NCBI GenBank assembly: GCA_030841965.1
Contig: JAUUSJ010000089.1
Location: forward strand, 1 to 16,866
Origin: Blautia sp.
Lineage (GTDB): Bacteria > Bacillota > Clostridia > Lachnospirales > Lachnospiraceae
Direction: 5' to 3'
DNA: 16,866 nt
Under the pieces are notes generated by a model that was not told the DNA's origin, made no database searches, and saw only the letters and a program-made list of their open reading frames with translations. Below, one piece after another: positions 6,009 through 14,596 of the stretch. Both the position numbers and the translations under genes were made by a program. Numbering within the stretch: the stretch's first letter is position 1; each line of letters begins with the position of its first letter.

Positions 6009-6321
6009 TTTTATAACAGGTATCATTTTGATTTTACTTGTCTTATATTATTTAGCCTTTCAAGAGATAAATCTGTTTTTTGGAATTATTTGTATGATTG
6101 TGGGTGGATTACAGGTTCTTGTATCGTTTGATTATACTCGAAAAGTTGGGCGATGCATGAATTTGATATGTTTCCTTATAGAAATAATATATTATATCAT
6201 TGCTTTCTTTTTACTGATTATAAATGACGTATCAGTGGCGGAGTATGTGATAGCGATTGTGACAATGATACTGATAGGTTCTTGGCTTATTTATGGTATA
6301 AAATCTCTATATAAGAGATAG
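5983..6321 (+). CDS. Small four-pass membrane protein (112 aa)
   Basis: A 112-residue hydrophobic protein with four predicted membrane segments at about 7-27, 31-50, 59-80 and 86-106, and short loops. No catalytic motif is visible. The frame is open to a GTG at 5974, but ATG 5983 is preferred because AAGGGTGG at 5970-5977 gives 5-nt spacing. It overlaps the 52-residue gene by 26 bp in another frame, which implies translational coupling, and a terminator follows at 6419. The pair may form a small membrane complex. A role in immunity, transport or signalling is open. I do not recognise the family. Confidence 0.7.
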   Translation: MKNRIFLNSFITGIILILLVLYYLAFQEINLFFGIICMIVGGLQVLVSFDYTRKVGRCMNLICFLIEIIYYIIAFFLLIINDVSVAEYVIAIVTMILIGSWLIYGIKSLYKR

Positions 6322-6418
6322 ATTTGTTTGACTAGAATTTTGCTGGTAAGCTCATAGTGAAGTGTAAAATGCAATAAACATAATTACTTGTCAGAGTATA
6401 TTTATGAATACAAAAAAT

Positions 6419-6455
6419 AAAAGGAAAAGATATCGTTCTTTTCCTTTTTTCTTTT
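6419..6455 (+). terminator. Rho-independent terminator before the penicillin-binding protein gene
   Basis: A perfect 12-bp stem, AAAAGGAAAAGA (6419-6430) with TCTTTTCCTTTT (6437-6448), has a 6-nt loop and continues into a T-rich run. It most simply ends the small membrane protein transcript. It lies only about 40 bp before the next start codon, with no promoter seen between, so it might act as an attenuator for that gene. Confidence 0.75.
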
Positions 6456-6490
6456 TCATAAGATAAAAGAAAAAGAAGAGAAGGAACAGA

Positions 6491-8236
6491 ATGAAAAAAA
6501 TAAAGATTTTTCAGAAAAGAAAGCTTGTGATTGTGGTGGCGGTTTTGACTCTTTTTAGCTTGGGGCTCTGTGCGAGGTTGGGATATTTGATGTTAAGTAA
6601 GGCATCGTATTATAGCAAGTTGGCTTTGGATTTGCATCAGAGGGAGAGGGAGATAAAGGCGGCGAGAGGGATTATTTATGACCGAAATGGAGTGAAGTTG
6701 GCGGATAATAAACAGGTTTGTACTATCTCAGTGATTTATAGCCAGATAAAAGAACCAGAGAAGGCGATTCGATTATTGTCGGAAAAGCTTGGAATTGACG
6801 AGGAGGTTGTGAGAAAGAAGGTGGAGAAGGTATCGTCAAGAGAGAAGATTAAGAGCAATGTGGAAAAGGAGATTGCGGATGAGATAAGGGAGGCGAGAGT
6901 TGCGGGGATTATGGTGGATGAGGATTATAAGAGGTATTATCCCCTGGAGGATTTGGCATCGAAGGTGATTGGATTTACAGGTGGGGATAATCAGGGAATT
7001 ATCGGGTTGGAGGTAAAATATGACTCTTATTTGCAGGGGAAATCTGGTAAAATTCTTACGTTGACGGATTATATGGGGGTGGAGATAAAAAATGCCGCTG
7101 AGGATAGGGTGGAGCCGGTGAATGGGAAGAGTTTATATTTGTCGTTGGATGTGAATATTCAAAAATATGTGGAACAAGCCGCAAAGAAGGTAAAGCTGCA
7201 AAAACAGGCAAAGAGAGTGTCGGCGATTTTGATGAATCCGCAAAATGGAGAGATTTATGCGATGGTAAATATTCCGGAATTTAATTTAAACGAGCCGTTT
7301 ACTGTGGAGGGAAAGGAGAATGCGACCCAAGATGAGTTGAATCAGATGTGGAGGAATACTTGTATCAATGATACCTATGAACCGGGGTCAACTTTTAAGA
7401 TTGTGACAGCGACCGCGGGATTAGAGGAGGGAGTTGTGCATGAAAATGATAATTTTTCCTGCCCAGGTTTTCGGATTGTGGAGGATAGGAGAATCCGCTG
7501 TCATAAAGTCGGCGGGCATGGAGGAGAGACATTTAAGCAGGGGGTTATGAATTCATGTAACCCTGTTTTTATGGATGTCGGAGCGAGACTTGGAGCGAAA
7601 AATATGTATAAATATTTTGAGAGGCTTGGTTTATTTGAGAAAACGGGAATTGATGTCCCAGGAGAGGCGAGCTCGATTATGCATAAATTGGAAAATGTGA
7701 AGGCGGTTGAGCTTGCAACGATGTCGTTTGGTCAGTCCTTTCAGATTACTCCGCTTCAGCTTATGAGGGCGGCGAGTGCCGCTGTAAATGGAGGAAAGCT
7801 TATTACGCCGCATTTTGGAGTGACTGTCGTAGATGAGAGTACAGGGGAAAAAGGTGTCTTAAAATATCCAGAGAAGGAAGGGGTTATCAGCGAGCAGACA
7901 TCGGCTACGATGCGGGAGCTTTTAGAGGCGGTAGTGTCGGAGGGAAGTGGGAAAAATGCGGCGATTGAGGGGTATACAATCGGAGGAAAGACGGCTACAA
8001 GTGAGAAGCTTCCAAGAAGTGCGAAGAAGTATATTTCTTCCTTTTTGGGTTTTGCGCCGGCGGAGCATCCGATTGTGATGGGATTGATTTTAATTGATGA
8101 GCCACAGGGAACCTATTATGGGGGAACGATTGCGGCTCCAGTTATGAAAGAAATTTTTGAGAATGTTCTCCCTTATCTTGGAATTGAGCAAAAATTCACG
8201 CAGGAGGAAAGTACAGATGGAAATGAAGCTCAATAA
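6491..8236 (+). CDS. Class B penicillin-binding protein (FtsI/SpoVD-type peptidoglycan transpeptidase)
   Basis: This enzyme cross-links peptidoglycan at the septum or, for SpoVD, in the spore cortex. The 581-residue protein has a short basic N-terminus and one membrane anchor (about 12-34), a class B pedestal domain (ARGIIYDRNG at 58-67), and a transpeptidase domain. The catalytic SxxK is S300-T-F-K303 in EPGSTFKIVT, and SxN is S355-C-N357. The third motif, normally KTG, reads K500-T501-A502. No C-terminal PASTA domain is present, although B. subtilis SpoVD has one, so FtsI-like or SpoVD-like is undecided. AAGGA at 6481-6485 supports the ATG. It precedes murD and ftsW, its usual cluster partners, and a SEDS partner (FtsW/SpoVE) is encoded nearby. 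Confidence 0.93.
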   Translation: MKKIKIFQKRKLVIVVAVLTLFSLGLCARLGYLMLSKASYYSKLALDLHQREREIKAARGIIYDRNGVKLADNKQVCTISVIYSQIKEPEKAIRLLSEKLGIDEEVVRKKVEKVSSREKIKSNVEKEIADEIREARVAGIMVDEDYKRYYPLEDLASKVIGFTGGDNQGIIGLEVKYDSYLQGKSGKILTLTDYMGVEIKNAAEDRVEPVNGKSLYLSLDVNIQKYVEQAAKKVKLQKQAKRVSAILMNPQNGEIYAMVNIPEFNLNEPFTVEGKENATQDELNQMWRNTCINDTYEPGSTFKIVTATAGLEEGVVHENDNFSCPGFRIVEDRRIRCHKVGGHGGETFKQGVMNSCNPVFMDVGARLGAKNMYKYFERLGLFEKTGIDVPGEASSIMHKLENVKAVELATMSFGQSFQITPLQLMRAASAAVNGGKLITPHFGVTVVDESTGEKGVLKYPEKEGVISEQTSATMRELLEAVVSEGSGKNAAIEGYTIGGKTATSEKLPRSAKKYISSFLGFAPAEHPIVMGLILIDEPQGTYYGGTIAAPVMKEIFENVLPYLGIEQKFTQEESTDGNEAQ

Positions 8237-8321
8237 AGCATAATAATCTAAAAAAAATAATAGTTCAGTCTTCTATAGTTAAAAGAGAGAAATTTAAAAA
8301 TATGAAAATTCTGGGAAGGAC

Positions 8322-8350
8322 TTGCGAAATAGGGAAAAACGTTTTATACT
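8322..8350 (+). promoter_or_regulatory. Sigma-A-type promoter for the murD operon
   Basis: TTGCGA (8322-8327) and TATACT (8345-8350) are 17 bp apart. Initiation near 8357 would give a leader of about 218 nt before murD. Confidence 0.5.
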
Positions 8351-8574
8351 AAGAGTGTTTATCAAAATACAAAGGGCTCCTTTGAAAGATAGGTCTTGTG
8401 ATAATGGATGCAAATATCAGTTGGAATGAGACGAAGTCTGTTTGGAGATGTTTTGTTGGGAAATATGGATAGATTGAGGGATAAATGAGCTTCCCACTAT
8501 CTGGAGATAGTGAGAGGCGAGAGAAGGATAAGTTCTTTTCCGGATAATCTATAAAATAAAATGGAGGAAGGATA
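8351..8574 (+). other. Long murD leader with hairpins, no gene
   Basis: The 338-bp gap between the penicillin-binding protein gene and murD holds no convincing ORF and no remnant of mraY that I can read. Downstream of the promoter it contains a hairpin, CAAAGG/CCTTTG (8370-8384), and a perfect 8-bp one, CACTATCT/AGATAGTG (8495-8512). Neither is followed by a T-run. I recognise no known riboswitch or T-box motif. Confidence 0.4.
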
Positions 8575-9933
8575 ATGGATTTAAAAGATAAAACAGTACT
8601 TGTCGCTGGAACAGGAATTAGCGGCATCGGTGCGACAAAATTGCTGAATGCTGTAGGTGCCAATGTCATTTTGTACGATGGCAAGGAAAGCTTGAAAAAA
8701 GAAGATGTGCAGGCAAAACTCGGCGATGCGAAGGCTGAGATTGTTATTGGAGAGCTGAGTGATGATTGTGTCGAAAGATGTGACCTCTGTGTCTTAAGCC
8801 CTGGTATCTCGGCGTTTGGACCTTTGGCAGAGAAGTTTACGAAGAGAGATATTCCAGTTTGGGGTGAGATTGAGCTTGCCTATGCAGTTTCTAAGGGAAG
8901 GATTGCCGCTATCACAGGAACGAATGGAAAGACAACGACGACTGCTTTAGTCGGAGAGATTTTAAAGGCATATTATGACAGTAGTTTTGTTGTGGGGAAT
9001 ATCGGAATTCCTTTCACAAATATAGCATTAGAGACAAGAGAGGACACGGCGATTGCTGCGGAAATTAGCAGCTTTCAGCTTGAGACAATCCATGATTTTC
9101 ATCCAGCAGTCAGCGCAGTTCTAAATATTACACCGGACCATCTGGACCGCCATGGAACATTGGAAAATTATGCAAATACGAAGTTGAAGATTTCTATGAA
9201 TCAGACAAAAGACGATGTTATTGTCCTAAATTATGATGATGAGATGACGAGAGATATGGCGAATCGAACGAATGCGAGAGTTGTATTTTTTAGCCGCCTT
9301 ACAAATTTAAAGGAGGGAATCTGCCTTGTCGATGATAAATTTGTCATTCACGAGGGAGGAGAGGAAATCTTTGTCTGTAATTTAGCTGATTTAAAATTAC
9401 TCGGTGGACATAACCATGAGAATGTATTGGCCGCAATTGGAATTACATATTATATGGGAGTGCCAGCCGAGGTGATAGGAAAGGTTGCTATCTCTTTTGC
9501 AGGCGTGGAACATAGAATTGAGTATGTCGATACGATTCACGGAGTTGCCTATTATAATGATTCTAAGGGAACAAATCCAGACGCAGCGATTAAGGGAATC
9601 CAGGCGATGAAGACGAAGACGGTCTTGATTGGCGGAGGATATGATAAGGGCGCTTCCTATAAAGAGTGGATTCAGGCGTTTGACGGCAAGGTAAAGAAAT
9701 TAGTTTTAGTCGGTGCCACAGCAAAGAAGATTCAAAAAGACGCAGAAGAATGTGGTTTTTATGATACGGTCATCGTAGATACCTTTGAGGAGGCTGTGAT
9801 GACATCTGCGAGGGAAGCGAAGGAGGGAGAGAGTGTTCTCCTATCTCCAGCCTGTGCAAGCTGGGGAATGTTTCCAAATTTTGAGGTGAGAGGAAAGGTA
9901 TTTAAAGAGCTTGTAAATAGTTTAAAGGAGTGA
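8575..9933 (+). CDS. murD: UDP-N-acetylmuramoylalanine-D-glutamate ligase MurD
   Basis: MurD adds D-glutamate to UDP-MurNAc-L-alanine in the cytosol, using ATP. The 452-residue length is normal. Visible features: an N-terminal UDP-binding region with GTGISGIGA (12-20), the ATP-binding loop GTNGKTTTT (115-123), AAEISSFQLE (161-170), NITPDHLDRHG (184-194), K203 as the likely carbamylated lysine, H313-R314, YNDSKGTNPDA (327-337), and the C-terminal LSPACASWGMFPNFEVRG (423-440). The start has a strong GGAGGAAGG at 8563-8571. The ftsW gene follows after 4 bp, so the two are coupled. Identification is secure. Confidence 0.98.
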   Translation: MDLKDKTVLVAGTGISGIGATKLLNAVGANVILYDGKESLKKEDVQAKLGDAKAEIVIGELSDDCVERCDLCVLSPGISAFGPLAEKFTKRDIPVWGEIELAYAVSKGRIAAITGTNGKTTTTALVGEILKAYYDSSFVVGNIGIPFTNIALETREDTAIAAEISSFQLETIHDFHPAVSAVLNITPDHLDRHGTLENYANTKLKISMNQTKDDVIVLNYDDEMTRDMANRTNARVVFFSRLTNLKEGICLVDDKFVIHEGGEEIFVCNLADLKLLGGHNHENVLAAIGITYYMGVPAEVIGKVAISFAGVEHRIEYVDTIHGVAYYNDSKGTNPDAAIKGIQAMKTKTVLIGGGYDKGASYKEWIQAFDGKVKKLVLVGATAKKIQKDAEECGFYDTVIVDTFEEAVMTSAREAKEGESVLLSPACASWGMFPNFEVRGKVFKELVNSLKE

Positions 9934-9937
9934 TTGA

Positions 9938-11098
9938 GTGACGGCGAGAACAAAGGTAAGGCAGAGAAAGAAATCTTATATTCCAGAAGTATTTCAAAAG
10001 GTTTTTGTGAAGAAAAAGAGTTATTTTGATTATCAGACTTTATTTTTAGTTTTATTTTTAGTTGGCTTTGGCTTGGTTATGATTTATAGCACTAGTTCCT
10101 ATAAGGGAAGCTTGGAACATAATAATCCGGCGTACTGGCTGACGGAGCAGGCGACGAAGGCAGTACTTGGAATAATCGTTATGCTTGTAGTGTCAAATAT
10201 CGATTATCGCCGCATAAAAGAAACGAATTATTTGACTATGGCGGGATATTTTGGTGCAAATTTTCTTTTATTGCTTACATTGCTCGTTGCGACGGCGACA
10301 AAGGGTTCCAAGCGTTGGCTAAGGATTGGTCCGCTTCAGCTTCAACCGTCCGAGATTGCAAAGGTTGCCATCATTTTATTTATGGCACATTATATTTATC
10401 GGTATGCGGATAAATTAAAGACCTGGAAGGGAACGATATCTGTCGCATTATGGGCAGTTCCCACGATTGTCATGGTAGGTATCGAGAATATGAGTACCGC
10501 CATCATCATCTTTGCGATTGTCGGAATTATGATTTTTGTGGCAAGTCCTCGCTATAAACAGTTTTTTGTGCTGGGCGGGGTCGGTGTCGCAGGAATGGCG
10601 CTCTTTTTGGTCGCTGGCTATCGACAAGAGAGAATTCAGGTGTGGTTAGACCCTGAGAATCATGAGAAGGGATTGCAGACGATGCAGGCTCTCTATGCGA
10701 TAGGTTCTGGAGGACTTTTTGGAAAAGGTCTTGGTCAGAGTATGCAAAAGATGGGATTTATTCCTGAGTCACATAATGATATGATTTTTTCTATTATATG
10801 TGAGGAGCTTGGATTATTCGGGTCGATTGGAATTATTCTTGTGTTTTTATTATTGCTTTGGCGTTTTATGGTTATTGCGATGAATGCGCCAGATTTATAC
10901 GGCTCTTTGATTGTTGTCGGAGTTATCGCCCATATTGGAATTCAGGTTTTTATTAATATCGCAGTTGTGACAAACACGATTCCTCCAACTGGAATCCCTC
11001 TCCCGTTTATTAGCTACGGAGGTACGTCCCTTGTGTTTTTATTGCTGGAAGTTGGCCTAGTCCTCTCTGTTTCTAGACAAATTAAGATGCAACAATAG
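9938..11098 (+). CDS. ftsW: SEDS-family peptidoglycan polymerase FtsW/SpoVE
   Basis: SEDS glycosyltransferases polymerise lipid II and work with a class B penicillin-binding protein; FtsW acts in division and SpoVE in sporulation. The 386-residue protein has about ten membrane segments after a basic 28-residue N-terminus. Motifs are KGSKRWLRIGPLQLQPSEIAK (122-142, in two parts: KGSKRWLRIG then PLQLQPSEIAK), ERIQVWLDPE (231-240), PESHNDMIF (276-284) with the expected catalytic aspartate D281, and IPLPFISYGGTS (353-364). It starts at GTG 9938, 7 nt after AAGGAG (9925-9930), and lies 4 bp after murD. A single such gene is present here, so I cannot decide between FtsW and SpoVE. Confidence 0.95.
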   Translation: MTARTKVRQRKKSYIPEVFQKVFVKKKSYFDYQTLFLVLFLVGFGLVMIYSTSSYKGSLEHNNPAYWLTEQATKAVLGIIVMLVVSNIDYRRIKETNYLTMAGYFGANFLLLLTLLVATATKGSKRWLRIGPLQLQPSEIAKVAIILFMAHYIYRYADKLKTWKGTISVALWAVPTIVMVGIENMSTAIIIFAIVGIMIFVASPRYKQFFVLGGVGVAGMALFLVAGYRQERIQVWLDPENHEKGLQTMQALYAIGSGGLFGKGLGQSMQKMGFIPESHNDMIFSIICEELGLFGSIGIILVFLLLLWRFMVIAMNAPDLYGSLIVVGVIAHIGIQVFINIAVVTNTIPPTGIPLPFISYGGTSLVFLLLEVGLVLSVSRQIKMQQ

Positions 11099-11152
11099 AT
11101 AGAGACTTGCATAAAATAGAGTAATAGGAACGAAAAATGAGAGTGTTGAGGC

Positions 11153-12415
11153 GTGAAAACACAAAATATATTGGTGAGAGGTAGCGGCAAATTAGCGGGG
11201 ACTGTGAGAGTGCAGGGGTCCAAAAATTCTGCACTCCCTCTCCTCGCTTCTAGTTTATTATGCCGTGACATAACAATTTTATATAATTGTCCCCAGATTA
11301 GAGATATCGACTGTATGCTCTGCATTATGAGAGAGCTTGGATGTAAAATTATAAGAGAGGAAGACAAAATTATTATTGATTCCAGAGATTTATCGAATAC
11401 AGATATTTCATCTTATTATGGGAGTCAAATGCGGGCGAGTGTCATCTTGCTAGGAGCCTTGCTTGCGAGAGAAAAGCAGGCGAGTGTGGGGATTCCAGGT
11501 GGTTGTAAGATTGGAGCGAGACCGATAGATATTCACTTAAAAGGTCTTTTGCGTCTGGGAGCGAGGATGACAGAAAAAGAGGATAGAATAATGCTTCGGT
11601 GTGAGAAATTAGTGGGAGAGGAGATTGTTTTATCCTATCCAAGTGTAGGAGCGACAGAAAATTTGCTTATGGCGGCAGTTTTGGCTAAGGGACGAACCGT
11701 ACTATATAATTGTGCCATGGAGCCCGAGATTGACGATTTGGCATTTCACTTGATTCAAATGGGAGCGAAAATTAAGGGAATCGGCACGAATGTATTGACA
11801 ATTGACGGTGTCGAACAGTTGCACGGAGCGAAATGCTGTGTTTTGTTTGACCGAATTGTGGCTGGAACGTATTTATTGGCGGCTATGTACACAAAAGGAG
11901 AAGTTCAACTTCAAGATATCTATGACCCGAGACGGTTACAATCTGTTCTCTCCTTTTTGGAGGAGATGGGGGCTTTGGTTGAAGTTGGCGAGGGAGAGGT
12001 AGAGATATGCGCAAAGCATACCTTTGGAGGAATCCATATTGACACAAGACCTTATCCTGGAATTCCAACGGATTTACAGTCTGTTTTTTTAGTGCTGGCG
12101 ACAAACGCCACAGAACAGTCATTCATATATGAGAATATATTCGAGTCGAGATTTCGAGTGACAGATGAGCTAAAAAAGATGGGAGCAGATATTACGGTTT
12201 GTGATAATAAGGCGATAGTGAATCCTGCGGGCAGGTTGCATGGAGCGAGAGTAGAGGCGACGGACTTAAGAGGAGGAGCAGCTCTTGTGATTGCAGGGCT
12301 ACAGGCAGAGGGCGAGACAGAAATTGAACAGATTTCTTATATTCAAAGAGGGTATGAGGATATTGTAGAGGATTTAAGGGCGCTTGGCGCGAATATAGTA
12401 TATAAAGATTGCTAG
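11153..12415 (+). CDS. murA: UDP-N-acetylglucosamine 1-carboxyvinyltransferase MurA
   Basis: MurA transfers enolpyruvate from PEP to UDP-GlcNAc, the first committed step of peptidoglycan synthesis, and is the fosfomycin target. The 420-residue protein keeps QGSKNSALPLL (21-31, with K24-N25), the catalytic loop GGCKIGARPID (116-126) with C118, YPGIPTD (301-307) with general base D307, DLRGGAAL (371-378), and R399 in YIQRGYE. All match the E. coli residues C115, D305 and R397 in context. The start is GTG 11153: an in-frame stop at 11147-11149 excludes anything earlier, and GAGG lies very close (11148-11151). It sits where murG or murB often lies in this cluster; murA in this position is known in Clostridia. 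C118 implies fosfomycin can bind. Confidence 0.97.
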   Translation: MKTQNILVRGSGKLAGTVRVQGSKNSALPLLASSLLCRDITILYNCPQIRDIDCMLCIMRELGCKIIREEDKIIIDSRDLSNTDISSYYGSQMRASVILLGALLAREKQASVGIPGGCKIGARPIDIHLKGLLRLGARMTEKEDRIMLRCEKLVGEEIVLSYPSVGATENLLMAAVLAKGRTVLYNCAMEPEIDDLAFHLIQMGAKIKGIGTNVLTIDGVEQLHGAKCCVLFDRIVAGTYLLAAMYTKGEVQLQDIYDPRRLQSVLSFLEEMGALVEVGEGEVEICAKHTFGGIHIDTRPYPGIPTDLQSVFLVLATNATEQSFIYENIFESRFRVTDELKKMGADITVCDNKAIVNPAGRLHGARVEATDLRGGAALVIAGLQAEGETEIEQISYIQRGYEDIVEDLRALGANIVYKDC

Positions 12416-12468
12416 GTGATAGTGAATTGAAAAAAAGAAGGATAAAAAAGAAAGAGGAAAATGTAAAG

Positions 12469-13275
12469 ATGCCAGCCTCTAAGAAAAAATTAGACCAATC
12501 GAGTAAAAAGGCAAAGCCAACAAAGAGAAAAGAGAGAAAACGCGCTAAAACCAAAAAAAATAAAAAAATTTTAAAAAGGGTGTTGATTTTTTTGGTTTTT
12601 ATAGCGATAATAAGTGTTGTAGTATATATGTTGATTACACAGTTTAAGTTGGAAAAGATAGAGATAGCTGGTAATGAAACTTATACGACAGAGGAAGTAC
12701 AAAAAGCGATACAAGAGAATAAATATACAAAAAATACGTTACAGTTTTTCTTAGTAGAGCAAAGGAAAAAAGACACCTTCCTTCCTTTTATAGAAAAGGC
12801 TGAGATTAAGTTAAAAAATCGAAATACAGTCTCGATTCAGATAACAGAAAAGAAACGTATCGGAAAGATTGTAAAAGACGGCTATAACTGGTATTATGAT
12901 AGGGAAGGAATTTTATTAGAAAAGACAACAAAGGATTATGATAATGTAGTGACAGTGGAAGGTTTAACCTATAGAGAGATGAAGCTGAATGAGAAAATAC
13001 CAGTAGTTCAGTCGGGATGCTACGATGTACTTTTGACAATTTCTCAATCAATTTCAAAGTATGGAACACCAATACAAAAGATTTGGATAAAAAGTACAGA
13101 AGATATTCAATTGATTGCAGAAAATTTTATTATAGACTTGGGAACTAGTGATTATCTTGAACAGAAGATGGAGGAACTCTATCCAGCTATGAAAGCTGCG
13201 AATGAACAGGGATTGCAAGGAACCATTGATATGAAGAATTTTACAGAGGAGCAGAAAAGAATCATATTCTACTAG
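12469..13275 (+). CDS. Cell division protein DivIB/FtsQ
   Basis: DivIB (FtsQ) is a single-pass divisome protein that stabilises the FtsL-DivIC pair and regulates septal wall synthesis. With ATG 12469 the product is 268 residues: a very basic cytosolic N-terminus (about 1-36), one membrane segment (about 37-57), a POTRA domain (about 60-127, with FKLEKIEIAGNETYTTEEV), then a beta-type domain with WYYDREGILLEK (141-152). The short tail ends shortly after the conserved GTIDMKNF (251-258). An in-frame TTG at 12427 with AGGTGA upstream is a serious alternative start and adds 14 residues. The gene closely follows murA and precedes ftsZ. Sequence conservation is low in this family, so the call relies on topology, POTRA and position. 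Confidence 0.88.
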   Translation: MPASKKKLDQSSKKAKPTKRKERKRAKTKKNKKILKRVLIFLVFIAIISVVVYMLITQFKLEKIEIAGNETYTTEEVQKAIQENKYTKNTLQFFLVEQRKKDTFLPFIEKAEIKLKNRNTVSIQITEKKRIGKIVKDGYNWYYDREGILLEKTTKDYDNVVTVEGLTYREMKLNEKIPVVQSGCYDVLLTISQSISKYGTPIQKIWIKSTEDIQLIAENFIIDLGTSDYLEQKMEELYPAMKAANEQGLQGTIDMKNFTEEQKRIIFY

Positions 13276-13300
13276 TAGAGTAAAAAAAATGAAAAAAAGG

Positions 13301-13329
13301 TTGATTATTTCGCTAAAAGACTATATTAT
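13301..13329 (+). promoter_or_regulatory. Sigma-A-type promoter for ftsZ
   Basis: TTGATT (13301-13306) and TATTAT (13324-13329) are 17 bp apart, with a 16-bp AT palindrome (13323-13338) across the -10. The leader is about 60 nt. This gives ftsZ transcription independent of the upstream operon. Confidence 0.6.
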
Positions 13330-13394
13330 ATATAATATATAAATATGCAAAATAAAAAGTGTTTTGAATCTAACAGAGAAGAGGAGGAGTAATC

Positions 13395-14558
13395 TTGCTT
13401 GAAATAATGTCTAACGAAGAAACTGCACACGCTAAGATACTTGTTATTGGTGTGGGTGGTGCTGGTAATAATGCGGTAAACCGTATGATAGATGAAGAGA
13501 TTGAGGGCGTAGATGTCATAGGTATTAATACAGATAGACAGGCTTTGAATTTATGTAAAGCACCAACAAAAGTGCAGATTGGAGAGAAACTTACAAAAGG
13601 TCTCGGCGCAGGGGCTAAGCCAGAAGTAGGGGCTGGCGCTGTCGAGGAGAATAGAGATGAGATTGTTGATTTAGTAAAAGATGCAGATATGGTATTTGTT
13701 ACTTGCGGTATGGGAGGCGGAACTGGAACTGGTGCTGCTCCTATCGTAGCTGAGATTGCAAAGGATCTCGGAATTTTAACCGTAGGTGTTGTGACGAAGC
13801 CATTTATGTTCGAGGGTCGTCCTCGTATGAAGAATGCGATGGCGGGCATTAATAACTTAAAAGAAAGTGTAGATACATTGATTGTCATTCCGAATGATAA
13901 ATTACTTCAGATTTGCGATAAACGCACTTCTATTCCAGAAGCGTTTAAGAAGGCGGATGAAGTATTACAGCAGGGTGTACAGGGAATTACAGACTTGATT
14001 TATAAGCCAGGTCTGATTAACTTGGACTTTGCAGACATTCAGACAGTTATGCGCGATAAGGGCGTTGCACATATCGGTATCGGTGTTGGAAGTGGTGAGG
14101 ACAAGGCATTGCAGGCTATTAAGGCTGCTATCGAGAGCCCACTTCTTGAGACAACTGTCACAGGTGCATCCGATATCATCGTTAACTTCTCTGGAGATAT
14201 TGGAATCCAGGAGGTATACGAGGCTGTTTCCTACTTAAATGAACTGGCAGGCGAAGATACGAATATCATCTTTGGTAACGTATCTGGCGACGAGCTGGAC
14301 GACCAGGTTAGCATCACTGTCATCGCTACAGGTCTAAGTACTGAGGAGGATAAGGCAAAAAAAACGGCTGAGGCAGAGGCAGCAGCAAAGGCCAAGAAGG
14401 CAAAAGAGGTAAAAAAAACGGCAGCTCCAGAGGGACCTACCTATAGTGGACAGACAATCAAGACTGTAAGAGAGACCGCCGCAACACAGCAGGTGGAGAC
14501 TCCAGAGGACCCTAAGATTGTAATCCCAGAGTTTTTACTACATTCTAAGAGAAGATAA
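13395..14558 (+). CDS. ftsZ: Cell division protein FtsZ
   Basis: FtsZ is the tubulin-like GTPase that forms the division ring. The 387-residue protein has GVGGAGNNAVNRM (19-31), the tubulin signature GGGTGTG (107-113), PFMFEGRPR (136-144), and the T7 synergy loop NLDFADI (209-215) whose acidic residues D211 and D214 activate GTP hydrolysis on the neighbouring subunit. A charged, Ala- and Lys-rich linker (about 316-370) leads to a C-terminal peptide IVIPEFLLHSKRR (375-387), which docks partners. TTG 13395 is chosen over ATG 13407 because GAGGAGG (13381-13387) is 7 nt before TTG and too far from ATG. It has its own promoter and terminator. Identification is secure. Confidence 0.98.
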   Translation: MLEIMSNEETAHAKILVIGVGGAGNNAVNRMIDEEIEGVDVIGINTDRQALNLCKAPTKVQIGEKLTKGLGAGAKPEVGAGAVEENRDEIVDLVKDADMVFVTCGMGGGTGTGAAPIVAEIAKDLGILTVGVVTKPFMFEGRPRMKNAMAGINNLKESVDTLIVIPNDKLLQICDKRTSIPEAFKKADEVLQQGVQGITDLIYKPGLINLDFADIQTVMRDKGVAHIGIGVGSGEDKALQAIKAAIESPLLETTVTGASDIIVNFSGDIGIQEVYEAVSYLNELAGEDTNIIFGNVSGDELDDQVSITVIATGLSTEEDKAKKTAEAEAAAKAKKAKEVKKTAAPEGPTYSGQTIKTVRETAATQQVETPEDPKIVIPEFLLHSKRR

Positions 14559-14596
14559 GAAGTGAATCTGTCTGATGAGATAGACAGAAAAGTATA

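Noticed and set aside
8351..8574. Riboswitch, T-box or mraY remnant in the murD leader
   Set aside because: No T-box sequence, no T-run terminator and no readable MraY fragment in any frame.
8349..8684. 111-codon - strand ORF in the murD leader
   Set aside because: It overlaps the murD start and the hairpins, and its composition is that of an antisense shadow.
12192..12554. 120-codon - strand ORF across the murA-divIB junction
   Set aside because: Phe/Leu/Ser-rich shadow of the Lys-rich DivIB N-terminus; no ribosome-binding site.
13370..13888. 172-codon - strand ORF opposite ftsZ
   Set aside because: Low-complexity antisense shadow (Pro, Ser, Thr, Ala rich) of a highly conserved gene.
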